A stretch of DNA of 64,000 bases, taken from the NCBI RefSeq assembly GCF_028736115.1, contig NZ_CP117877.1, forward strand, positions 2,852,001 to 2,916,000. Direction: 5' to 3'. Position 1 is the first letter of the stretch, and the number at the start of each line of letters is the position of its first letter. The notes beneath the pieces were generated by a model that saw only the letters and a list, made by a program, of their open reading frames with translations, searched no databases and was not told the DNA's origin. Position numbers and translations under genes: made by a program. Source of the DNA: Mucilaginibacter sp. KACC 22063 (GTDB taxonomy: Bacteria > Bacteroidota > Bacteroidia > Sphingobacteriales > Sphingobacteriaceae). This document shows positions 55,079-63,306 of the stretch, one piece after another.

Positions 55079-55213
55079 TTAGTCAACAAAATAACTAATA
55101 ATGATGATACCCGCAATAATGCCGACAACCATAATTACATAAAGCAAAATCTCGTTACCGGCGAAGCGCTTATATTTCGTCCAGAATGAGTAATCCTTGT
55201 CTTCGCCAGTCAT
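55079..55213 (-). CDS. Small single-pass membrane protein (44 residues)
   Basis: A short frame with ATG 55213 and TAA 55079-55081. It encodes a charged N-terminus (MTGEDKDYSFWTKYKRFAGN) followed by one strong membrane helix (ILLYVIMVVGIIAGIIIISY) and ends FVD. Such tailless helices are typical of real small membrane proteins. It ends 4 nt from the CAP gene stop on the other strand. No function is known to me. Confidence 0.6.
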   Translation of the reverse strand: MTGEDKDYSFWTKYKRFAGNEILLYVIMVVGIIAGIIIISYFVD

Positions 55214-55549
55214 GTTGCAAAACAAGTGATTTAAGTGTAAATCTGAAAGTTTTTAATCTTTTAAGTTCGGTGAAAACACTCTGTTAACGCTCCTGAAATA
55301 TTTAGCGCTTTTTTATCGAGCAATACGGTTTAATCGCAAACGGAAAAAGTAACATTCGTTGAAAACATGCCCTCTTTCTATCTGATACGCTGTATATGTA
55401 TTTAGTAGGTCTAACTAAACTAAGGACGCTAATACGGATTTATCATATTTAAGGTTATAACATTGGATGATTGTAATATAATTGTTACTAAAAATGAGAG
55501 CATAATTAGGATTTTTAACCGTTAAATTGACGTTTTTAAAGCCTAATAA

Positions 55550-55582
55550 TTTGGTTACCAGAGGTGGTAGTCCGTAATTTTG
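55550..55582 (+). promoter_or_regulatory. Consensus Bacteroidota promoter of the candidate small RNA
   Basis: TTTG at 55550-55553, 21 nt, then TAATTTTG at 55575-55582, an exact match to TTTG-N(about 19-21)-TAnnTTTG. It is the best promoter match I found in the window, yet no gene of normal size follows it. Confidence 0.65.
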
Positions 55583-55587
55583 CTTTG

Positions 55588-55743
55588 AAAATACAAGCTC
55601 CTGATAATTGAAGATGTCTTCGGTTTACTGAAGATGTTTCTAAATAAATTTTCCCTTGAGAAAGGAATTTTTGACGTTCAGAGATTGCTTGGATTTTAGT
55701 TGATTATAGCGTTCCGGCTTGAGACCCCGGAACGCTTTTTTTA
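55588..55743 (+). ncRNA. Candidate small RNA, about 155 nt
   Basis: Start is inferred about 6 nt after the promoter; end is the T-run of the terminator. Predicted hairpins: TCTTCGG around loop TTTA (about 55618-55635), an imperfect AT-rich stem around 55645-55672, and the terminator stem. A 21-codon ATG frame (55634-55699) ends just before the terminator and could be a small peptide instead. It matches no RNA family I can name. Confidence 0.45.
55708..55742 (+). terminator. Terminator of the candidate small RNA
   Basis: AGCGTTCCGG and its complement form a perfect 10-bp stem with a 9-nt loop, followed by seven T on the plus strand. The minus strand has no T-run here, so it does not primarily serve the GH5 gene. 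Confidence 0.88.
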
Positions 55744-55747
55744 TCAT

Positions 55748-57496
55748 CTAATTTTTGGAGAAAGTAACAGAACGCAGATCAAACCCGCCTTTATCTGCCA
55801 TTACCCTCAGCACATTTTTTCCCTTATTTAGCTTTACATTTTTAAACGTAACCGGATGCCAGCCTTTTGATTTATCGGCCTGCGGAATAGCAATTCCTTG
55901 TATGCTTACACCATTTAAGATCAGGCTTGCCTGGCCATCGGCATTGTCAGCCATTATATCCAGATCAATATTATAATTACCGGATTTTTCAACGTTGAAA
56001 GTATATTGTGTCCACTCGCCATCCTCAATGCTAAATATGTAATAGCCATTTTCGTCGGCCTTAATGTCTACCCCGTCATTACGGTACGTCCTGCCTCTGT
56101 TACCTTGCGTATGTACTCCAGGCGTATACTGATAGCTTGCTGTATCTTTATCAAAATAAGCATAACGCTGGCGACCCAGGTCATAATCAACAGTATTGAT
56201 CTGTGCTTTACTGCTTACCGTTACCTTTTTAAACGGGACTGTTGCCGTTGTATGCACCTGCCTGAACATGGCATCGGTAACGTCTTTGTGATAAATATTG
56301 TTCTCCAGTTTAATATTATTCAGGAATTCGTTTAAAGCAGCTTCTGCATCGGTTTTAGCAGGTTTTGGGCCTTTTCCGCTCCAGTAGTCCAAGAGAGTTT
56401 GATATGATGGTGTAAGCTTGATTTCAAGCGGGTTGTTAATGCCTATCTTTTTAAGCTGCCACCAGCTCCAGCCAATATCGTGCGACTCGACCAAGCTTAT
56501 AGCTTCTGTAAACCATGTATTGGAGTTTTCGCCAGATTCGCCCAACCAAAGTGGAACGTTGTATTGCTGACTGATGTTAAGAAAGTTTTGTATGGCTTGC
56601 TGCGTATTAAAATTACCATACTTGTGAAAGCTAATCACCGTATTATTATCCCACAAAGGGAATATGCCTTTATAGTTGTTTCCAAAACCATTTCCCTCAA
56701 TAATGATGATGTGGTTTTTATCTACTTCGCGTATGCTCTTGGTAATATCTACCATTAACTGGCGCAACGGCGCATTCTTAGTTTCATTTGTACCGCGTTT
56801 ATCCTCAGTGCTTTCAAAGCCCCAGTTAGGCTCATTGATGATATCGTAACCACCAATGTAAGGTTCGTTAGCATAGCGTTCCGCAAGTTTATGCCACAAA
56901 GCGATCATCTTATCCTGGTTGGCTTTGCTATCCCATAGTGATGGTTTGTCTGGATAACGATCAGAAATATTTAAATCATTCCCCTGCCCGCCCGGTGTAG
57001 CATGCAGGTCAAGTATAAGGTACATCTTGTTTGCTTTGCACCATTTCAAAAGGCTATCCGTCATGGCGAAACCCTTTTCAAGCCAGGTATTTTTCTCTGC
57101 AACAGGCTCCTGATCAACAGGTAGGGTATATAAATCAAAATGCATAGGCAATCGGATAGAATTAAATCCCCACGAACGCATAGAATCAATATCAATCTTC
57201 CGGGTATTATTTGCCAGCCACCTATCGTAAAATTTAGCAGTGTAATCTGCATCTGTTATTTCCTCAATTTTTTGCCTGATGATGTGCTGCTGGCCAAGGT
57301 TACTTACCTTAAACATATAGCCTTCCTGCAACATCCAGCCACCAAGGCCCATACCACGCAGTATGATCTTTTTACCATTACCATCAGTGATTATTTTGCC
57401 CGATGCTTTAAGGTAGCCCTGCGCATAAATTAGTGATGGTAACATAACCAGTAACAACATTGCCGCTACTGATCCATATTTAAAAGCTTTTTTCAT
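55748..57496 (-). CDS. GH5-type glycoside hydrolase with C-terminal CBM-like domain
   Basis: A 582-residue exported enzyme. Signal peptide to IYAQ. The (beta/alpha)8 domain has LRGMGLGGWMLQEGYM, acid/base Glu in YDIINEPNWG near residue 230, and nucleophile Glu in LWLGESGEN near 325. The last about 130 residues form a beta-sandwich like carbohydrate-binding modules (YTFNVEKSGNYNIDLDIMAD, GKNVLRVMADKGGFDL). GH5 members act on beta-linked glucans or mannans. Last gene of the polysaccharide locus; ATG 57496 is 5 nt after the GH30 stop. Confidence 0.9.
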   Translation of the reverse strand: MKKAFKYGSVAAMLLLVMLPSLIYAQGYLKASGKIITDGNGKKIILRGMGLGGWMLQEGYMFKVSNLGQQHIIRQKIEEITDADYTAKFYDRWLANNTRKIDIDSMRSWGFNSIRLPMHFDLYTLPVDQEPVAEKNTWLEKGFAMTDSLLKWCKANKMYLILDLHATPGGQGNDLNISDRYPDKPSLWDSKANQDKMIALWHKLAERYANEPYIGGYDIINEPNWGFESTEDKRGTNETKNAPLRQLMVDITKSIREVDKNHIIIIEGNGFGNNYKGIFPLWDNNTVISFHKYGNFNTQQAIQNFLNISQQYNVPLWLGESGENSNTWFTEAISLVESHDIGWSWWQLKKIGINNPLEIKLTPSYQTLLDYWSGKGPKPAKTDAEAALNEFLNNIKLENNIYHKDVTDAMFRQVHTTATVPFKKVTVSSKAQINTVDYDLGRQRYAYFDKDTASYQYTPGVHTQGNRGRTYRNDGVDIKADENGYYIFSIEDGEWTQYTFNVEKSGNYNIDLDIMADNADGQASLILNGVSIQGIAIPQADKSKGWHPVTFKNVKLNKGKNVLRVMADKGGFDLRSVTFSKN

Positions 57497-57501
57497 TCCG
57501 A

Positions 57502-58905
57502 TTATTTCCATACGTAAGTGGCCACAGCGCCTGCATCAAGCATTGTACTGGCTTTTTGTCCGTTATATTTGATGGTAAAGTTCTGCGGTGTTTCAGCCGT
57601 ATTGATTACAATAAGCACCCTTTTACCATCCGGGGTTTTGAATGCCACATTTGGTAAGGTGCTTAAAGTGTTCGATGCAATTCTTACTGAACCCGGGCGG
57701 ACAAATTTAGCGGCATGAGCCACCACGTAATAAGCCGGATTACGGATCACACTGTCTTTATCAATAGTAATACCACCCATACATCTGTCGCAGCCGCCCC
57801 TGTCTGTGTGCGGGTTATTTTGCGGGTCGGCAGCAAGGTTCCATTCAATTACGTTGCGGCTCCAGTTGCGTGTAGCGCCAATGGTTAAATTGGTAATATG
57901 ACCGGCAATATCCCGCTTGAAGTTGGCAGGCGAACCCATCCATTGCTCTGTGAAATACAGGTTTTTATCAGGGTGTGCGTCATGTACTTTTGATAGCGCA
58001 TCAATAGTACCAGCATAAAAATGGAATGCAGAACCATCGATATATTTCTTTGCCTCCGGATCATTTAAAATAGAAATCGGGTATTCGGGCTTATCGCAAT
58101 TATGATCATAAATAATGATTTTGGTTTTAATACCCGATTTTTTGAACTCAGGGCCAAGGCTCGATTTTACAAACAAGGCTTGTTCGTCTGCCGGCATAAA
58201 CATACTTGGGTTATTACCAGGATGTAGCGGCTCGTTTTGAACGGTAATGGCATCAATGGTAATACCATTACTCTTCATCGCTTTAATGTACTTTATAAAA
58301 TATCGCGCATACACATCAAAGCAATCCTGTTTTAAGCTGCCACCACGGGTATCACCATTGGTTTTCATCCAGACAGGCGCCGACCAGGGCGATCCTAAGA
58401 TTTTAATTTTGGGATTGATGGCCAGTATCTCTTTCAATACCGGTATCACTTCAGATTTATCAGGGCCTAAATCAAATTTGGCTAAAGTTGAATCTGACTG
58501 ACCAGCCGGAAGATCATCGTAAGAAAATACATGATCGTTCAAATCTGATGCGCCGATTGATACACGTAAATAACTAATGCCGATGTTATTAGCGTCCCAT
58601 GCAAAAAGTTCTTTTAATAATTGTGCACGCTTAGCAGCATCCATACGCATCAGTAACTGTGCGCTACCACCGGTAAGGCAGAAACCAAAACCATCGATGC
58701 TCTGATAGCTTTCTTTATCATTTACTTCAATGGCCTGACTTTGATCTCCTGTTTTTTTAAATAAAAGATCCTGCTGTTGTTTCTTGAATAACACTGATTG
58801 ATCCGCCTTGGTCAACCAGGTTTCAACAGTCCCCTTTTGTTGTGCAAATACACCGGACGATGTTAATAAAGCCGCCGCAATAAATGTTTTTTTAAGGTAT
58901 TTCAT
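57502..58905 (-). CDS. GH30-family glycoside hydrolase (first of the tandem pair nearest GH5)
   Basis: A 467-residue exported enzyme, signal peptide ending VFAQ. Catalytic acid/base Glu in TVQNEPLHPGN, nucleophile Glu in LYFTEQWMGS; RNWSRNVIEWNLAADP and the C-terminal beta domain TPDGKRVLIVINTAETPQNF complete the family pattern. In Bacteroidota related GH30 enzymes cleave beta-1,6-glucan. ATG 58905 is chosen on the signal peptide; the frame extends further up. About half of its residues match the next gene, a clear paralogue. Confidence 0.92.
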   Translation of the reverse strand: MKYLKKTFIAAALLTSSGVFAQQKGTVETWLTKADQSVLFKKQQQDLLFKKTGDQSQAIEVNDKESYQSIDGFGFCLTGGSAQLLMRMDAAKRAQLLKELFAWDANNIGISYLRVSIGASDLNDHVFSYDDLPAGQSDSTLAKFDLGPDKSEVIPVLKEILAINPKIKILGSPWSAPVWMKTNGDTRGGSLKQDCFDVYARYFIKYIKAMKSNGITIDAITVQNEPLHPGNNPSMFMPADEQALFVKSSLGPEFKKSGIKTKIIIYDHNCDKPEYPISILNDPEAKKYIDGSAFHFYAGTIDALSKVHDAHPDKNLYFTEQWMGSPANFKRDIAGHITNLTIGATRNWSRNVIEWNLAADPQNNPHTDRGGCDRCMGGITIDKDSVIRNPAYYVVAHAAKFVRPGSVRIASNTLSTLPNVAFKTPDGKRVLIVINTAETPQNFTIKYNGQKASTMLDAGAVATYVWK

Positions 58906-58927
58906 ATAATTATAAGTGTCAGTTATT

Positions 58928-60397
58928 TTACCAAACGAAGGTTGCCACCGAACCTGAACCCAAAACAGCAGTAACCGATTTACCACCGTAAGTGATATTG
59001 AAGGTTTGAGATAATGAACTATTGGTGTTTAGTACGATGAGGACTTTTTTGCCATCGGGTGTTTTAAACGCTACGTTAGGCAGCGTATCAGAAGTGTTTG
59101 AAGCAATGCGTGTAGAACCCGCAGGCACAAACTTTGATGCATGAGCAATAATATAGTAAGATACATTACGGGTTATAGCAGGGCTTATAGTAATTGCCCC
59201 CTGGCATGTTGAGCAACCACCGGCAGTATGCGGATTAAAGTTTTGATCAGCAGCCAAATTCCATTCAATTACGTTGCGGCTCCAGTTGCGTGTAGCACCG
59301 ATAATTAAGTTATTTACATGCCATTGCAAATCCCCGGCAAATGTGCCGTTCTTGCCATCTATCCACTGCTCGGTGAAGTATATATTCTTAGCAGGGTAAG
59401 CATCATGTACAGGACTTAATGCAGAGATGCTTCCAGAATATAAGTGAAATGCGGAACCATCTACATAAGGATTTGCCCCCGCATCTGATAAAACCGTCAG
59501 CGGGTAATCTGTACGGTCTGTATTATGGTCATACGCAATAATTTTGGTAGTGATGTTAGCTGCTTTAAAAGCCGGTCCTAAATTATTTTTGATAAAGTTT
59601 GCCTGCTCATCTGCCTGCATCACCATACTTGGATTATTGTATGGATTTAACGGTTCGTTCTGTGGTGTTATGGCATCAATTGTAATGCCTTCGGCTTTCA
59701 TAGCTTGTATATACTTTACAAAATACCGTGCATAAGCATTGTAGTATTGCGGAAGCAAGCTTCCGCCTTTATAGCTGTTGTTGCTTTTCATCCAAATAGG
59801 TGCCGTCCATGGGCTACCTAAAATTTTTATTGAAGGATTAAGTGCAATTATTTTTTTTAGCACTGGTATCAGGTCTGTACGCTCCTGATCTATCGTGAAA
59901 TTCTTAAGGTCAACGTCTGTAGCTTGATTAAATGAAGGGTCATCATAAGTAAAAGTATTTGCACTTAAATCTGATGCCCCAATGCTTATCCTGATGTAAC
60001 TGATACCTATGCCATTATCAGCAGTAGTAAAAAGTTCGTTCAGCAATTTATCTTTTTGATCAGACGGTAAACTATTTATTAACGATGCGCTACCGCCCGT
60101 AAGGCAAAAACCAAAACCATCAATGGTTTGATACGCCTGTGAATCATCAACGGTAATTGTAGGATTGTTATTTAATATCGTACTAAAATTAAGTGCGCGG
60201 TTTTGCTTTGCAAGTAACGCAGCCTGGTCGGGTTGTGTTAACCACATAGCCACATCTGACTGTACAGGCGTTGTAGGTGTGGTTGGATTTGTTGGTGTTG
60301 CAGGCTGCCCGCCTGAATTTGAGTTGTCTTTTTTACAACCACTTGTCATGGCGGTTACTAAACAAAGAATTGCTGCACAGGTAGCTATTGATTTCAT
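58928..60397 (-). CDS. GH30-family glycoside hydrolase lipoprotein
   Basis: A 489-residue paralogue of the neighbouring GH30. It is a lipoprotein (TSGC, Cys21) with a Pro/Thr linker (PTNPTTPTTP), so it is probably held at the cell surface. Acid/base Glu in TPQNEPLNPYN, nucleophile Glu in IYFTEQWIDG. The lipoprotein/secreted split suggests surface cutting of polymer by this enzyme and periplasmic processing by the other. 22 nt separate it from the next gene. Confidence 0.93.
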   Translation of the reverse strand: MKSIATCAAILCLVTAMTSGCKKDNSNSGGQPATPTNPTTPTTPVQSDVAMWLTQPDQAALLAKQNRALNFSTILNNNPTITVDDSQAYQTIDGFGFCLTGGSASLINSLPSDQKDKLLNELFTTADNGIGISYIRISIGASDLSANTFTYDDPSFNQATDVDLKNFTIDQERTDLIPVLKKIIALNPSIKILGSPWTAPIWMKSNNSYKGGSLLPQYYNAYARYFVKYIQAMKAEGITIDAITPQNEPLNPYNNPSMVMQADEQANFIKNNLGPAFKAANITTKIIAYDHNTDRTDYPLTVLSDAGANPYVDGSAFHLYSGSISALSPVHDAYPAKNIYFTEQWIDGKNGTFAGDLQWHVNNLIIGATRNWSRNVIEWNLAADQNFNPHTAGGCSTCQGAITISPAITRNVSYYIIAHASKFVPAGSTRIASNTSDTLPNVAFKTPDGKKVLIVLNTNSSLSQTFNITYGGKSVTAVLGSGSVATFVW

Positions 60398-60409
60398 TTT
60401 GGGGGTAGA

Positions 60410-61639
60410 TTATTTTGTAAGAAGTTTAATTACTTGTTGTGTTACAGCAGGGTATACTGCTATACGGTGCGTGTGGAGTAAATAGTCGGAAGTTGTATTA
60501 GCCCGGTTCTTTTTATAAGAAATTAGTTTGGAAGATTGCGCTGGCATATGGCAATCAATACATTTAGTATTAATTGCATTACCTAACTGAGGGGCTAACT
60601 TGCAAAAGTTGTGAGATTCAGTTTTATGGCATGTCATACACTTCTGTGAATAAGATACCACGTTATTATTGTTTTGGGCATGGCTACTGTGACAGGTTGT
60701 ACAGGTCATGGTTTGGCTTTTGAGATAGCATTTGCTCATGGCCAGCAGTTTTGCCTGGCTGCCGTGCACATCCGGCTCAACAGTGTTGCCAAAATCGGTT
60801 TCGAGATACCGCGATAGGGTATCTCCCGGCTTATAGAAAAAAGTAGACCTTTCAACCTGCAGGTCGTTGCCTGAATGGCAAACCGCACACATTTCAACTT
60901 TTCGCTCACGGGGTAGATCAGCATAACGAACAATAAATTTTGCCTGCTTGTCATCCGGATGATCTGACTGGTACTTTACATGCTCTGCTGCAGGGCCATG
61001 GCAGCGCTGGCAATCTATGCCATAGATCATGGATGCTTTATTAAATTCTTCGGCTACCTTTAAGGTTTGATTGGTGTTTACATAATGGCTCTCCACAAAA
61101 GAAGCATGGCATTCCAGGCAACGGGTTAAAATAGGACGATCATAGTAAACAAGCTTATTAGGGAAGCCCGGGCTACCAGCCCAGTTATGTATAAAACTAT
61201 AGTATGATAACGGCTGTTCAAATAGCTTATTGCTATTCCAGTAACCGTAGGTTTGCGCCCTCGTTCCCGATCCAATCGCCATATCCATACGCTCTTTTCT
61301 TACCGGCTTATTCTTGAAATAGGCAGACTGAAAAATGCCTGCTTTATCTTTTTCAATATTTACTTTCAAGCTATCATCGTATTCAAAAGCATTGCTTTCG
61401 GGCTTTATATTGTTTGCCAAAGTATTGCCTGTAATATTAGCCGACGTATGATAATGCCCTGTTAAGTGATAGGTTTGGTAAATTTCTTTATGGCATTTAA
61501 TACACGTGGTTTCATCTGCATAAGTGTTTCCTCTCAAGTCTTTTTTACCCGAGCTTTTTATACACTGGGAGAAAAGCACAGCAAGTATAAAAGCTGAAAA
61601 AATTGATAGAATTAATATTTTGCCTTTGTTCAGCCTCAT
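60410..61639 (-). CDS. Multihaem c-type cytochrome lipoprotein (seven CxxCH)
   Basis: A 409-residue lipoprotein (FSQC, Cys26) with seven CxxCH haem-binding motifs: CIKCH, CLECH, CQRCH, CAVCH, CTTCH, CMTCH and CIDCH. Additional His residues (e.g. HYHTSANI, GPAAEH) could be distal ligands. The layout recalls multihaem cytochromes of the c554/NrfA-like class, though no catalytic site is recognisable. It is encoded between susD and two GH30 genes, 12 nt before the latter, so it is probably co-regulated with glycan uptake. Electron partner unknown. Confidence 0.88.
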   Translation of the reverse strand: MRLNKGKILILSIFSAFILAVLFSQCIKSSGKKDLRGNTYADETTCIKCHKEIYQTYHLTGHYHTSANITGNTLANNIKPESNAFEYDDSLKVNIEKDKAGIFQSAYFKNKPVRKERMDMAIGSGTRAQTYGYWNSNKLFEQPLSYYSFIHNWAGSPGFPNKLVYYDRPILTRCLECHASFVESHYVNTNQTLKVAEEFNKASMIYGIDCQRCHGPAAEHVKYQSDHPDDKQAKFIVRYADLPRERKVEMCAVCHSGNDLQVERSTFFYKPGDTLSRYLETDFGNTVEPDVHGSQAKLLAMSKCYLKSQTMTCTTCHSSHAQNNNNVVSYSQKCMTCHKTESHNFCKLAPQLGNAINTKCIDCHMPAQSSKLISYKKNRANTTSDYLLHTHRIAVYPAVTQQVIKLLTK

Positions 61640-61650
61640 AAAGTTTGAAA

Positions 61651-61684
61651 CGAAAAACAGAAAGCGGAAATCCGCTTTCTGTTT
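61651..61684 (-). terminator. Terminator or attenuator between susD and the cytochrome gene
   Basis: A near-perfect 14-base inverted repeat (AAACAGAAAGCGGA arm) is followed by TTTTTC on the minus strand. It lies 45 nt after susD and may lower transcription of the enzyme genes relative to susCD. Confidence 0.8.
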
Positions 61685-61728
61685 AAAAGTGCTAAGTTAA
61701 TACACATGATGGTTTAGGTTGAGCAGCA

Positions 61729-63288
61729 TTATTTTGTTCCGCCCCACTCTTTGGTTTGTTCAATCTTACTGTTATAGGTTTCAGCTACAGGTATTGGGAA
61801 AATCTCATTTTTACCTGCAACAAAGCCTTTGTAACCTAATTTAGTTGCAGCATCGCCCCAACGTACAAGGTCTAACCAACGCAGGCCTTCACCGGCAAAC
61901 TCTGCACGCCTTTCTTTTTTGATGTTATCCATTGTAGCTGCTACCGGGTTAAGGCCTACACGTGCCCTTACGGCATTAAGCAACTGGTAAGCGCGTGAAC
62001 CTGTACCTGTGGCACCACCACTTTGTATAATGGCCTCAGCTTCCATGAGGTAGGTGTCAGCCAAACGGATCTCATAAAAATCAAGAGGGAAATTAAGCTC
62101 CAATTGGCCGCTTACTGCTTTGGTTGAATTACGCCCCGCCCATTTTTCAATAAAGTGGCCTGTATTCTGATAAGCATGCTGATAGGTTACTAATCCTGCT
62201 TTTTCCAAACTATCCAGATCAGCTACCGAAGCATTTTTGCGAGGGTCGAAATGAATGAAGTTGTAAAAATCGTCAGTATAAGGCTGTCCGCTCCAACCGG
62301 AAATATAATCGGGTGCACCATTAGCAGCGCCTTTAGTGGTAATAGAGTAACCACGGGGACCAACTAAAATACATTCCTGGTTACCTTCGCCCGAGCTTAA
62401 GTTACCCCAACCTGTATTGGAGGTAGAATTGTATACTAATTCAAAAATAGATTCAGAGCTGAACTTCTTCTTCGGATCAAAAAGATCTTTAAAGTTCTTA
62501 ACCAGTTGATACCCGTATTTGCTTGGTGCAGTACCTGGTGACGTACCGTTTACATCAGCAAGCTCGGTAACGGCTTTAGCGTAGTCTTTTTGCCATAAAT
62601 AAATACGACCAAGTAAGGCATGTGCGGTACCTTGTGTAACACGACCACCTTCTGTAGATGCGGGCACAGTAACAGGCAAATCTGGTGTTGCCTCTGCAAT
62701 ATCTTTATAAATCTGTGCATAGATATCTGCCGCTGGCGACTGAACAACAGTGTAGATCTGGTCTGTTGGTGTAGGTGTTAAAATCAAAGGCACTGCTTTA
62801 AAAAAGCGCACTAAGTCAAAATAAAAATACGCTCTTAAAAATTTAGCCTCTGCGGTATAACGTTTTCTTGTAGCATCATCCATTCCCGGTACGCTTCCGA
62901 TTTTGCTCAGCAATACATCTGCACGGTAAATACCGGTGAAGCCTTTTTTCCAAAGGTGCCCGGCAGCGCCGTTCATGTATGATGGCGTCATGCTGTAGGT
63001 AGCTACCGATTGCAGGTCGCCAATGTCTGTGGCAGAAGCGCCACCCGCCCAATGGTCGTCGCTGGCTACGTTCATAATAGCCGTTTTATTCATGTAGCTG
63101 GTGCTAATAGATTGATTGCCAGCCATATCATAAACTGCTACCAACGCCTGGAAAGCTTGGGTTGAGTTTTGATAAAATGCAGTTTCTAAGGTTAAGTCAT
63201 GCGGGTTTACATCCAGGTAACTTTTGCATGAACCAAATATTTGCATGCCAAGAGCTATTGCAGCCACATATGTAAGTTTTCTTCTCAT
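61729..63288 (-). CDS. SusD/RagB-family glycan-binding lipoprotein
   Basis: A 519-residue surface lipoprotein (FGSC, Cys21) that binds oligosaccharides and caps the SusC channel. N-terminal SYLDVNPHDLTLETAFYQNS, the TPR-like helices (AEAKFLRAYFYFDLVRFF), and the C-terminal EFAGEGLRWLDLVRWG are hallmarks. It follows susC by 18 nt, the standard order. Specificity cannot be read from the sequence. Confidence 0.96.
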   Translation of the reverse strand: MRRKLTYVAAIALGMQIFGSCKSYLDVNPHDLTLETAFYQNSTQAFQALVAVYDMAGNQSISTSYMNKTAIMNVASDDHWAGGASATDIGDLQSVATYSMTPSYMNGAAGHLWKKGFTGIYRADVLLSKIGSVPGMDDATRKRYTAEAKFLRAYFYFDLVRFFKAVPLILTPTPTDQIYTVVQSPAADIYAQIYKDIAEATPDLPVTVPASTEGGRVTQGTAHALLGRIYLWQKDYAKAVTELADVNGTSPGTAPSKYGYQLVKNFKDLFDPKKKFSSESIFELVYNSTSNTGWGNLSSGEGNQECILVGPRGYSITTKGAANGAPDYISGWSGQPYTDDFYNFIHFDPRKNASVADLDSLEKAGLVTYQHAYQNTGHFIEKWAGRNSTKAVSGQLELNFPLDFYEIRLADTYLMEAEAIIQSGGATGTGSRAYQLLNAVRARVGLNPVAATMDNIKKERRAEFAGEGLRWLDLVRWGDAATKLGYKGFVAGKNEIFPIPVAETYNSKIEQTKEWGGTK

Positions 63289-63306
63289 TGCTCTAAAAGT
63301 TTTTAA

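Larger units (their letters stand above)
55214..55747. other. 534-base region without large genes; holds a candidate small RNA
   Basis: No ORF above 21 codons with ATG is convincing. The left half is AT-rich and probably holds the promoter of the small membrane protein. The right half contains a consensus promoter, a structured stretch and a terminator on the plus strand, listed separately. Confidence 0.6.

Noticed and set aside
55634..55699. A 21-codon peptide gene before the terminator at 55708
   Set aside because: No ribosome-binding site and no recognisable pattern; kept only as an alternative reading of the small RNA candidate.
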